34,148 nucleotides of DNA from a bacterium (GTDB lineage Bacteria; Armatimonadota; Chthonomonadetes; Chthonomonadales; Chthonomonadaceae). Shown here in pieces: positions 25,164-32,043 of this stretch. The translations under genes were made by a program, and so were the position numbers. Below the pieces are notes generated by a model that searched no databases, was not told the DNA's origin, and was given only the letters and a program-made list of their open reading frames with translations. Each line of letters starts with the position of its first letter. The stretch's first letter is position 1. Location of the stretch: positions 1-34,148 of the forward strand of contig JAJYCW010000031.1 in assembly GCA_021777995.1 (NCBI GenBank), written 5' to 3'.

Positions 25164-25901
25164 ATGGGTTCACGAAAGATTGTCAAACTAACGGTTCTCG
25201 GTTGTAGTGCATTGACCCTCGTCTCTGGAGCCGCGTTGGCACAAAACAATATTACATTTAATAATGCCAACGGGTCAACAAATGTAGGGGTATCTTACTA
25301 CCTTGGGGGTAAACACTACAAAGAAAACACTTCTGCTGGGAGCTACAATTTCACTGTAGCGGGGAAGTCCTATAAGGGATATTGTACGGATCTCAGTGAC
25401 AACATTCATAACAGCGAAAGCTGGAAGGCAACGTTCACAACAGTTGCAAATCCGGTGAACGGTTTGGGCAGTACGTGGTATGCGAAGGAAGCCGGCCTAA
25501 CGACTACTAACATTAATGCGATTGACTATCTTGCCTCTCACTACATTAATACCAGCAGCTCTGCTGCGGCACAGATAGCCATTTGGGACCTGTCTCTCAA
25601 CAGCTATGTGTCCAAGGTAGGAAGCTCATACAACTGGGGCTCTGCTTTTTCTGCCTCCGGCATATCCGCGCAGTCGGTATACTCGGTTGAGCAGGCCGCC
25701 CTCGCCAACAATAACCGCTCGTGGGGTTCGCTCCTTGCATACGCTGGTCCACAGGCAAGCGGACGGCCACAGGACATTGCTTTTGGAAGCTACAGTTCAC
25801 CCAGTGGACCACCCCCCGTGCCAGAAGCAAGCAGTATGGCAGGCCTAAGTATGCTGTTTGGCATTGGGAGCCTGGGGATGTTTAAGCGGCGCAAACGTTA
25901 A
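25164..25901 (+). CDS. Surface protein with thioester-like Cys/Gln pattern and PEP-CTERM-like tail
   Basis: A 245-residue exported protein. The signal peptide ends near GAALAQ (residue 27). In the body, KGYCTDLSDN (C74) followed by SAAAQIAIWDL (Q137) matches the YC-x-D ... Q-x-AIW pattern of thioester-type (TQXA-like) adhesin domains, where Cys and Gln crosslink. This is a motif reading, and similar patterns occur in other PEP-CTERM proteins. The end PPPVPEASS, a hydrophobic run and FKRRKR is the same sorting tail as in the neighbours. AAGGAG lies 9 bases before the ATG. A strong terminator follows. It probably sits on the surface; its binding partner is unknown. Confidence 0.8.
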   Translation: MGSRKIVKLTVLGCSALTLVSGAALAQNNITFNNANGSTNVGVSYYLGGKHYKENTSAGSYNFTVAGKSYKGYCTDLSDNIHNSESWKATFTTVANPVNGLGSTWYAKEAGLTTTNINAIDYLASHYINTSSSAAAQIAIWDLSLNSYVSKVGSSYNWGSAFSASGISAQSVYSVEQAALANNNRSWGSLLAYAGPQASGRPQDIAFGSYSSPSGPPPVPEASSMAGLSMLFGIGSLGMFKRRKR

Positions 25902-25922
25902 TTAATTTAGGAAACTAGACTT

Positions 25923-25966
25923 GCGCATCGGTGCACCACTACGTGGCGCACCGATGCGCTTTTCTT
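25923..25966 (+). terminator. Intrinsic terminator
   Basis: A perfect 12-bp stem GCGCATCGGTGC / GCACCGATGCGC (25923-25934 and 25948-25959), with inner CCAC/GTGG pairing, is followed by TTTTCTT. It ends the gene at 25164-25901. Confidence 0.92.
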
Positions 25967-26035
25967 GTACCCTTCCATTTAGTTATTTAAAATCAAACCA
26001 GTATAAATGTCATTTTGATGCCTGTACGGTTCATG

Positions 26036-26110
26036 TATAATAGCACTGCACGACGGTAATGGAGATTTAATATTTATTCATTGCTTAATAGCAATTCATC
26101 AAACGGAGGG
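26036..26110 (+). promoter_or_regulatory. -10 box and ribosome site that fixes a TTG start
   Basis: A consensus TATAAT (26036-26041) lies 77 bases before the gene, with only TTGATG at a short 15-base spacing as a possible -35. GGAGGG (26105-26110) is 8 bases before TTG 26119, and no ATG or GTG gives a comparable start. Confidence 0.55.
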
Positions 26111-26118
26111 ACCAGACT

Positions 26119-26796
26119 TTGAAATCACTTTTGCGTGCGGGTCTTCTAGTTGGGGTAGTCACCGCACTGGGCGCACCTGCGATGGCTGCGCTGCCGTCCA
26201 ACTTTAGCACTCTTATCACCAGCGGGATTTCGGTGACCAACGACAATGTAAACACATCCAAAGTGAAGAATTTCGGGCTTAACATTGGAAGTCAGATCGG
26301 GTTTTCGGGCAAAACCGGTACCTACACTCTGGATGACATTCGGGCATTCTACGTGGGCTTCAATTCGAACGTCTCGCCACTCGCCGCGGTAAACAGTAAC
26401 GTGGACGGTAGCCTAGTTCTTGGTGGACACGATACCACGTACACTGCCGATAACGGCTCGTCCTATGTAGGCTGGGCCATGACCAGCGGTAACGGTTTCA
26501 ATGGGTCCCTTAAGAAAGGTGATCTCCTGCCGAACGAGAACACGGGCAATATCTTTGCACTCAACAATGCACTAGGATCGAACGTACCAAATCAGTACGG
26601 CTTTGACCTCGCGGTAACTGTAGGCAGCAACGGCATCGATCCGTTCGGTAATGGCGTTGGCGCCGGGGGCATCTCCACAGGCCACGTCTACTTCAACGTA
26701 CCACCTCCCGCTGTGCCAGAAGCGAGCAGCGCTGCAGGAATGATGGCCCTCTGTGGTATTGGTGCTCTTGGCTTCAAGAGACGTAAGCGCGGTTAG
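26119..26796 (+). CDS. Exported protein with PEP-CTERM-like tail
   Basis: A 225-residue exported protein starting at TTG. The signal peptide is MKSLLRAGLLVGVVTALGAPAMA. The body is rich in Asn, Gly, Ser and Thr, with beta-strand patterns such as GSLVLGGHDTTYTADNGSSYVGWAM, and has no enzyme motif. The region DLAVTVGSNGIDPFG...TGHVYFNV just before the tail looks like a beta-sandwich edge. It ends PPPAVPEASS, a hydrophobic stretch and FKRRKRG, like the proteins at 21911 and 25164. It is separated from the previous VPEASS gene by a terminator and its own -10 box, so it is a separate transcript. No specific family is recognised. Confidence 0.78.
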   Translation: MKSLLRAGLLVGVVTALGAPAMAALPSNFSTLITSGISVTNDNVNTSKVKNFGLNIGSQIGFSGKTGTYTLDDIRAFYVGFNSNVSPLAAVNSNVDGSLVLGGHDTTYTADNGSSYVGWAMTSGNGFNGSLKKGDLLPNENTGNIFALNNALGSNVPNQYGFDLAVTVGSNGIDPFGNGVGAGGISTGHVYFNVPPPAVPEASSAAGMMALCGIGALGFKRRKRG

Positions 26797-26819
26797 TTCA
26801 CGTTTCTTCAATTATCGAT

Positions 26820-26853
26820 ACCCCGGTTAGCCTACCTAGGCGCCGGGGTTTTT
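26820..26853 (+). terminator. Intrinsic terminator
   Basis: CCCCGG (26821-26826) pairs with CCGGGG (26843-26848), flanked by A and T to give 7 bp; the loop carries a nested CCTA/TAGG pairing. TTTTT follows. It lies 24 bases past the stop of the VPEASS protein and overlaps the 3' end of the convergent LysR gene. Confidence 0.85.
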
Positions 26854-27752
26854 GATTTATCAGAACCCACTTCTTCCTGGAGTAACTGTAGGAACGCCTT
26901 CAATGCTGCGGACAGGTACTTGTCACGGCGATAGATAGCGCTTAGCCTTCGTTGAGCACCGGGAATATTGGCAAGGGGAAGCGCGCATAGGATTCCTGCG
27001 GTGACCTCAGCTTCTACTGAGATAAAGGGAAGCAGTGAAATTCCCAGTCCAGCCTCGATCATCTTCTTAATAGCCTCTACATTATCCAGTTCCAACGCGG
27101 CCTGCTCTGCGACCCCTGCAGCAGACAGCAGGCTGTCTACATAAGACCGAAGATTGGTGCCCTGCTCCATCAGGATGAGCGACTGACCATGTAGCTGCTC
27201 TGCGGTTACGGGGCATTGTGCACCCGCTAATGGATGGTCAGGAGGCACAACCACGCCGGTGGCGTAATCCGCTAGCGACATTTCAGTGATTCCTTGGCGT
27301 GGTGCAAAATAGGCAACAATACCCAGATCAACCGTGTTAGCCGCCACCATGTCCACAATGTGCGACGATACACCAGTATGAACACTGAGCTCTACACCCG
27401 GGTAACGCATTCGAAAGCGTTGTAATATAGCCGGTAGTATGTACGTTGCCGTAGTGTTATTGGCGCCTACGGCAAGTCGGCCCGCAGTTCCCAGTGTGCG
27501 TTCTGATACACTTCTTACAGCTTCATCAGTCAGCCTCAGGATCTCACTGGCGTAGCCCAGCAATGCCTCACCAGCCTGCGTGAGCTCTACCTTGCGCCCA
27601 AGTCGCTCCAGCAGGCGTGTGTGCAGTTCGGCCTCCAGACCCGCAATCTGACGTGTGACCGCGGGTTGAGTAAGGTGCAATTCATCGGCGGCCTTGGTAA
27701 AGCTCTGCAGCCGTGCAATCGTTACAAAGGTTTCTAGTTGGCGGATCTCCAT
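26832..27752 (-). CDS. LysR-family transcriptional regulator
   Basis: A 306-residue DNA-binding regulator of normal length. The N-terminal winged helix-turn-helix reads MEIRQLETFVTIARLQSFTKAADELHLTQPAVTRQI (1-36), with recognition helix around 30-40. The effector domain runs from about 90 to 295 (GRLAVGANNTTATYILPAIL, then ELDNVEAIKKMIEAGLGISLLP). It resembles the CysL/CbbR-like branch; the inducer is unknown. LysR proteins often control a divergent neighbour, but here the next upstream gene (GH5) runs in the same direction 94 bases away, so the target is not clear. The ribosome site before the ATG is weak. The 3' end overlaps a terminator of the opposite gene. Confidence 0.92.
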   Translation of the reverse strand: MEIRQLETFVTIARLQSFTKAADELHLTQPAVTRQIAGLEAELHTRLLERLGRKVELTQAGEALLGYASEILRLTDEAVRSVSERTLGTAGRLAVGANNTTATYILPAILQRFRMRYPGVELSVHTGVSSHIVDMVAANTVDLGIVAYFAPRQGITEMSLADYATGVVVPPDHPLAGAQCPVTAEQLHGQSLILMEQGTNLRSYVDSLLSAAGVAEQAALELDNVEAIKKMIEAGLGISLLPFISVEAEVTAGILCALPLANIPGAQRRLSAIYRRDKYLSAALKAFLQLLQEEVGSDKSKTPAPR

Positions 27753-27846
27753 ACTTTTGCCTGTTCATTCACTCCACCTGCAACGTTCGCTCTATCCCAA
27801 GGCCGCTTGTTTGCTCGACCGAGACGAGAGGAGCAATGAACGGCAG

Positions 27847-29010
27847 TTACGCCCCACCGGTTGTAGGTGACAGGTCAGCTGGCATCCAGCCTTGCTTAAC
27901 ACAATCCTGCAGGCTCCAGCCACCACCACCTTCCGTCTTCAGGGTCCAGAAGCTCCAGCCTCGCGTAGCAGTATAGCTCAACAGCTGTGCTGCACCGTAA
28001 GCCCGGTTGCCGGCACACTGCTCCAATCTGTTCATTCCGGCCCACGTGTTTCCTGGTAGCGCAAGAGACCATTCTCCCACCATCGTCGGCAGTTCCTTTG
28101 CCATCCCAGTGAGCTGCACACTTCTGTCATTCAGGGCGTAATTGATCTGCCCGGTTAGATTTCGTGCATTATCCTGAGCGGTAAAGCACTGATACATATG
28201 GGTATCGAGAATGACATTCTCATAGGATGGCGTCTGCATGAAACCCGACCATGCTGTGGGCCTAAAGCTATCGTGAATCACTACTGCAGCCTGTTGACTA
28301 GTAAGGTGGTTGCGCACCACGTCATAGCCGCGCATATAGTAGTCCTTCAGCACCTCCAGGGGTACATCCCAACGTGGCTCGTTGAGCAGCTCGATTCCTA
28401 CAACACACGGATGCGCTGCACACAACGCGGCGAGTTTATCGATCACCTCTAGGGTGTGCTCTACATTCCTGGGTTGCGGCCAGTTCAGCGCACCTGCATG
28501 CCCACTGTGATCCCAACCATTCTGACTACCCGGTGCACCATGCAGATCGACAATGACACCTAGTTTATACCGTGCTGCCATCTGCAGTGCGGAGACAAGC
28601 GTATCGCTGGCATCCACATAGGGCGCTTCCGGCATGACTGCCCAGTAGCCAATTGGCAATCGTACAGCATTTAGGCCATGATCAGCAATCCACCGAAAGT
28701 CACGTTCTGTAATCCATGTATCACGATGCCGCCTTAACAGCGCTGCAGCCTTACGAGCTCCAAGCTCCTTACCAATGGTGTATTCATCCGGCGCACTTAA
28801 CCCCTTGAACACGGTCGGCACAATCCACTTTTCCAGGACTAGCCACGCGCCAAGATTCACCGCAGCAATCTTGCCGCTTGCGGCGGCTAACTCGCCGGGT
28901 GAAGCGTCTGCCGCCGCTGATACGCTGCTACTCACTGCCGGCATCGCAGCAATTGCGGCCGCTGCTTTTAAGAAATTCCGCCTACCCTCATGGCCACCGT
29001 GTTTCGGCAT
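27847..29010 (-). CDS. Tat-exported GH5 hydrolase resembling exo-beta-1,3-glucanase
   Basis: A 387-residue enzyme. EGRRNFLKAAAAIAAMPAV at the N-terminus is a twin-arginine signal, so it is exported folded. The TIM barrel carries VNLGAWLVLEKWIVP, WITERDFRWIADHGLNAVRLPIGYW and VIVDLHGAPGSQNG, the GH5 pattern typical of exo-beta-1,3-glucanases (subfamily 9, known best from fungi). The acid/base is E211 in IELLNEPRW and the nucleophile E313 in MVGEWSLAL. The C-terminus has GWSFWTLKTE, the conserved Trp of the sugar site. It would trim beta-1,3-glucans, such as fungal wall or algal laminarin. AAGGAG lies 8 bases before the ATG. Subfamily placement is inference. Confidence 0.85.
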   Translation of the reverse strand: MPKHGGHEGRRNFLKAAAAIAAMPAVSSSVSAAADASPGELAAASGKIAAVNLGAWLVLEKWIVPTVFKGLSAPDEYTIGKELGARKAAALLRRHRDTWITERDFRWIADHGLNAVRLPIGYWAVMPEAPYVDASDTLVSALQMAARYKLGVIVDLHGAPGSQNGWDHSGHAGALNWPQPRNVEHTLEVIDKLAALCAAHPCVVGIELLNEPRWDVPLEVLKDYYMRGYDVVRNHLTSQQAAVVIHDSFRPTAWSGFMQTPSYENVILDTHMYQCFTAQDNARNLTGQINYALNDRSVQLTGMAKELPTMVGEWSLALPGNTWAGMNRLEQCAGNRAYGAAQLLSYTATRGWSFWTLKTEGGGGWSLQDCVKQGWMPADLSPTTGGA

Positions 29011-29174
29011 ACGTGCATCTCCTTGTGCGTTCTAACGCTAACGAAATTACCGATATGGTACCGCATGGTTGAGTAAGGGCGGTGCTCCTGGCAGAGCAAA
29101 CTTCAACCGCGACGAAAAAATCACCGCACACCGGCAATTTATCGACATCGGCAAGATTATAGAAGGTGTAATGA

Positions 29175-29186
29175 GCCAAATTTGGC
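29175..29186. promoter_or_regulatory. Perfect palindrome GCCAAATTTGGC upstream of cas6
   Basis: A 12-bp perfect palindrome lies 33 bases before the Cas6 ATG, in the 208-bp divergent region with the GH5 gene. It may be an operator for either gene. No clear -35/-10 pair is seen nearby. Confidence 0.35.
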
Positions 29187-29218
29187 ACTTATAGATTTGC
29201 AAGTTAGGAATTTGTAAC

Positions 29219-30016
29219 ATGCGCATGCTATGGGCCTTTATAACCGACAAAGAGGTGGCTATCCCAATCGATCATCATGAACATCTACAGGACCTCGTTC
29301 ATGCCATCGCCGGTGAGACGATATTACAGCAAAGAGAAGGCAGCGAAAATGGTCGTATGTACCATTTTAGTAATTTGAGAAGCCAGTCTAGAAGGATTCT
29401 GGATGGTTCCATTCATTTCTCTGCTGGACGCATAGAATGGCAGTTCGCATCGCCAAGCACACCAATCCTCGAGAAAGTGCATGAGTTCACACAAACCAGA
29501 GAAACTGTAACCATTGGCGGTCATACGCTGCGAATTGCGGCTGTCAAAGAGATAAATGCACCAGATTTCAGCAAAGGAATAATGGATTGCACCTGTCTTA
29601 CTCCGCTCGTTACCCCGGCAGTTCAGCAGCCTTCACCCTTTTTAACACGGTATCTTCGGCCCCTTCATCACGCCGAGGCAGTAGAAGCTGTAATCGTGAA
29701 TGAGCTGGTACGCACCTACACACTGCTCACGGGCCTTGAACACGCGGACACAACTGTCCAAATAAAGTTCAACCAGAATTATATTCGGAAGGATCCACGC
29801 GAAGGCACTCGAAAGGTGCGATTTCGCGGTGAGGACATCATTGGCTGTTATGCACCCTTTATCATGATTGCCGCGCAAGACCTCCTGCAAACAGCCTGGG
29901 AGTGCGGATTAGGACACCGGCGTGGTGATGGGTTCGGTATGATCTCGATGCGTCCACCGCGCGATAATGAACAGCGAGAGCACGCGAGCGGGAAGGATAG
30001 TGACCGGCACGAATAG
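29219..30016 (+). CDS. cas6: Orphan CRISPR-associated endoribonuclease Cas6
   Basis: A 265-residue protein with the Cas6 (RAMP, double-ferredoxin) plan. GRMYHFSNLRSQ lies where the family has its FTFSPL segment. The first domain ends in FSAGRIEWQFASPST and VTIGGHTLRIAAV. The central CLTPLVTPAV, then YLRPLHHAEAVEAVIVNELVRTY, follow, and the end carries the glycine-rich loop AWECGLGHRRGDGFGMI. Cas6 cuts CRISPR precursor RNA within the repeat. Candidate general-base histidines are H28 and H49, not assignable without alignment. AGGAA lies 8 bases before the ATG. No other cas gene, array or spacer-like repeat occurs in the window. Residues 245-265 are a charged tail. Confidence 0.85.
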   Translation: MRMLWAFITDKEVAIPIDHHEHLQDLVHAIAGETILQQREGSENGRMYHFSNLRSQSRRILDGSIHFSAGRIEWQFASPSTPILEKVHEFTQTRETVTIGGHTLRIAAVKEINAPDFSKGIMDCTCLTPLVTPAVQQPSPFLTRYLRPLHHAEAVEAVIVNELVRTYTLLTGLEHADTTVQIKFNQNYIRKDPREGTRKVRFRGEDIIGCYAPFIMIAAQDLLQTAWECGLGHRRGDGFGMISMRPPRDNEQREHASGKDSDRHE

Positions 30017-30071
30017 AATCCTTACAATCGATAAGCAGTTATATTGAGCGGTTTCATCAAGGAGGTGCATT

Positions 30072-30854
30072 GTGGTCGAGGTCACACTCAAAGTAACGGA
30101 TCTCCATCAATTTCAGCGCGATGGATACCTGCTGGTCCCGGGCTTGTTCGATAACGAAGAGATGGATTACCTGCGGCGCGTGGGTCAGGGTGACCAATCG
30201 CATTCTGTTCACGGGGTAGTAGACTCCGAGGGCAGGATCTCCAAACTGTGGTTAGGCAGTGACACCACTACCGAATCAATTTATAGTGCAATCTGTCGAA
30301 GCCATAAACTGGTAGACCGCATGGAGGCACTCTTAGAGGACGAGGTGTATCTCTATCACTACAAGATGATGGTGAAGGAGCCCCGGCAGGGCGGGGCGTG
30401 GGAATGGCACCAGGACTACGGATACTGGTACAACAACGGGTGCCTGTTTCCAGATATGGCAAGCTGCTATATTGCCGTAGACCGCGCTCATAAACAGAAC
30501 GGATGCCTGCAGGTATTGCGCGGTTCACACCGTATGGGGCGTATTGAACACGGGAAAGCCGGCGGGCAAACAGGCGCAGATGCGGACCGTGTCGACCTCG
30601 CAATGCAGCACCTTGAACTGGTCTACTGCGAAATGATGCCTGGTGATGCGCTCTTCTTTCACAGCAACACGCTGCATCGTAGCGACGCAAACCTTAGTGA
30701 AGATCCCAGGTGGGGATTTATCTGTTGCTACAATACGCGCAGTAATCCGTGTCGCGATCTTCCGGGCCACCCATCTTACACCCCACTTGAAAAGTGCGAC
30801 GACGCCGCAATTAAAGCGGTAGGCCTGCGAACCGTAACCGAGCCGGGATTCTAG
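30072..30854 (+). CDS. Phytanoyl-CoA dioxygenase (PhyH) family Fe(II)/2-oxoglutarate enzyme
   Basis: A 260-residue double-stranded beta-helix oxygenase that would hydroxylate a small molecule using Fe(II), O2 and 2-oxoglutarate. The iron ligands are visible: WHQDYGYWY gives the H-x-D, and LFFHSNTLHRSDAN the distal His. RWGFICCYNTRSNP supplies the Arg that binds 2-oxoglutarate. FQRDGYLLVPGLF at the N-terminus is the family's opening. Relatives include EctD, SyrP-like halogenases and phytanoyl-CoA hydroxylase; the Asp in H-x-D argues for hydroxylase rather than halogenase. The GTG start follows a perfect AAGGAGGTG. It is 55 bases after cas6 on the same strand, so co-transcription is possible. 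The substrate is unknown. Confidence 0.88.
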   Translation: MVEVTLKVTDLHQFQRDGYLLVPGLFDNEEMDYLRRVGQGDQSHSVHGVVDSEGRISKLWLGSDTTTESIYSAICRSHKLVDRMEALLEDEVYLYHYKMMVKEPRQGGAWEWHQDYGYWYNNGCLFPDMASCYIAVDRAHKQNGCLQVLRGSHRMGRIEHGKAGGQTGADADRVDLAMQHLELVYCEMMPGDALFFHSNTLHRSDANLSEDPRWGFICCYNTRSNPCRDLPGHPSYTPLEKCDDAAIKAVGLRTVTEPGF

Positions 30855-30898
30855 GTATCCGCATTCTTAACTGCGGCCCTACGTGAAGCCTTACCGAT

Positions 30899-30930
30899 AT
30901 AGCAGCTACGTGCGCACGCGTAGCTGCTAT
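30899..30930. terminator. Hairpin at the convergent phyH / trpF junction
   Basis: Perfect 12-bp stem ATAGCAGCTACG / CGTAGCTGCTAT (30899-30910 and 30919-30930) with an 8-base loop. It touches the trpF stop codon. Neither strand has a T-tract, so it may protect 3' ends or act only as a weak terminator. Confidence 0.55.
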
Positions 30931-31568
30931 CACAAGGCACCACTTCTAAGCCGATCGTTAGCATCCGCAGCTGCATCGCAGAAGGCCCTGACCTTTGCGG
31001 GATCCTTGCGGCCCGGGCTTGCTTCCACCCCGCTCGCAACATCCACCATCCATGGTCTCACTCGTAGGATGGCGTCGCCCACATTGTCGGGTGTCAGCCC
31101 TCCTGCAAGTATGATTGGCAAACCGAAGCGCTCACGAGCCTCCTCTGCGATTGACCAGTCGAACTGTTCACCTGTACCTCCCAGAGCGCCCGGATTATAT
31201 GTGTCGAGAAGAAGTGCCGCAGGTTGTTGATAGCCTTCCATCTGCAACGAGTTCTGAATGTCGTCGAGGCTGTGCGAGTCCATTATCCGCGCCGCAAAAA
31301 TGAGTCGGCTGCGAATATGGGAGATGGTAGGGAGTTCATACGTCTGCAAAATATCGAACCCTGGCAGTGCCTCCTCTACCCGCCGACACACGCAAATGCA
31401 CGCCACTGGGGGAGGCACCCGGGAAGGAATCGCTTCCCAGCCCTCAAACCGGCCCACAAATCGTTGCGACTCTGTTACCGCTATAAAACCCAGGGCATCT
31501 GCTCCACACTCCACCGCGTGCATTGCGTCAGGAAGGTTCGTAATTCCACAGATTTTCACTCTAGCCAT
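30930..31568 (-). CDS. trpF: Phosphoribosylanthranilate isomerase
   Basis: A 212-residue TIM-barrel enzyme of tryptophan synthesis that converts N-(5-phosphoribosyl)anthranilate to CdRP. It begins MARVKICGITNLPDAMHAVECGADALGFI with the catalytic Cys in KICGIT. It continues with LLLDTYNPGALGGTGEQFDW (catalytic Asp and phosphate-binding loop), PIILAGGLTPDNV and VDVASGVEASPGRKDP, all standard TrpF blocks. ATG 31568 is chosen over an upstream start at 31604 because AAGGG lies about 8 bases before it and the family starts there. It is not in a trp operon here; it stands alone, so trp genes are probably scattered in this genome. Confidence 0.96.
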   Translation of the reverse strand: MARVKICGITNLPDAMHAVECGADALGFIAVTESQRFVGRFEGWEAIPSRVPPPVACICVCRRVEEALPGFDILQTYELPTISHIRSRLIFAARIMDSHSLDDIQNSLQMEGYQQPAALLLDTYNPGALGGTGEQFDWSIAEEARERFGLPIILAGGLTPDNVGDAILRVRPWMVDVASGVEASPGRKDPAKVRAFCDAAADANDRLRSGAL

Positions 31569-31717
31569 GCGGTTACCCTTCAACAAAAGGCTTACATCAA
31601 ACAATTATACACGCGACCTGTTTCCGCAGTTGCAGTAACTGGTGGCCTCTGGTCGGGCAAGCTGACTAATCGCAACAGTCTGCAACAGCGCGAATATCAC
31701 GTGCTTCACGCGCGCAA

Positions 31718-31785
31718 TCTCACCCCACCACCAACCGCCATTCCTCTCCCTTTACGGTCGCTGGCGCTCCTTCGGGAGCGGGGCA
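31718..31785 (-). repeat. Intergenic repeat family, copy E1 (inverted)
   Basis: CTCACCCCA, CCGCCATTCCTCTCCCT and GTCGCTGGCGCTCCTTCGG match copy F at the right edge of the window in the same orientation. They are the reverse complement of the CTCGCTCAAGGAGCG...GAGAGGGGTGG half of copies B and E2. Confidence 0.6.
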
Positions 31786-31824
31786 CAATGCAGCAACTTT
31801 GCTCACTGGTCGCCCACGACAAGA

Positions 31825-31945
31825 CCCTCTGCTACCCCTCGCTCAAGGAGCGCAGCGAGTGCCCGGGAGAGGGGTGGGTGCGCAGCACCGGGGTGAGGTT
31901 ACTCACCGTAAGCAGCGCCAACAGGCTGGTGAACCTGCGCACGCT
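31825..31945 (+). repeat. Intergenic repeat family, copy E2
   Basis: Closely matches copy B (TACCCCTCGCTCAAGGAGCG, then TGCCCGGGAGAGGGGTGG) and the AAGC-block of copy A (GTAAGCAGCGCCAACAGGCT). Nested pairing ACCCCTCGCT (31834-31843) with AGCGAG (31854-31859) and GAGGGGT (31869-31875) could form a hairpin. It lies 40 bases from E1 in the opposite orientation. Confidence 0.75.
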
Positions 31946-32043
31946 GCCCCCGCCTTCAGCGAGCCACGCCGAGCGCCCGAAGGAGTGGGAGTCGCGACAC
32001 CTTGACCTCCTCAAGCGGGGCAACTATTACGGTTGCAAAACTC

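Larger units (their letters stand above)
31569..32043. other. Intergenic region with two repeat copies
   Basis: Apart from the leader of trpF (to about 31660) it consists mainly of repeat copies E1 and E2. The long plus-strand ORF crossing it (31224-32063) is mostly antisense to trpF and then runs through the repeats, so it is not accepted as a gene. Confidence 0.6.
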
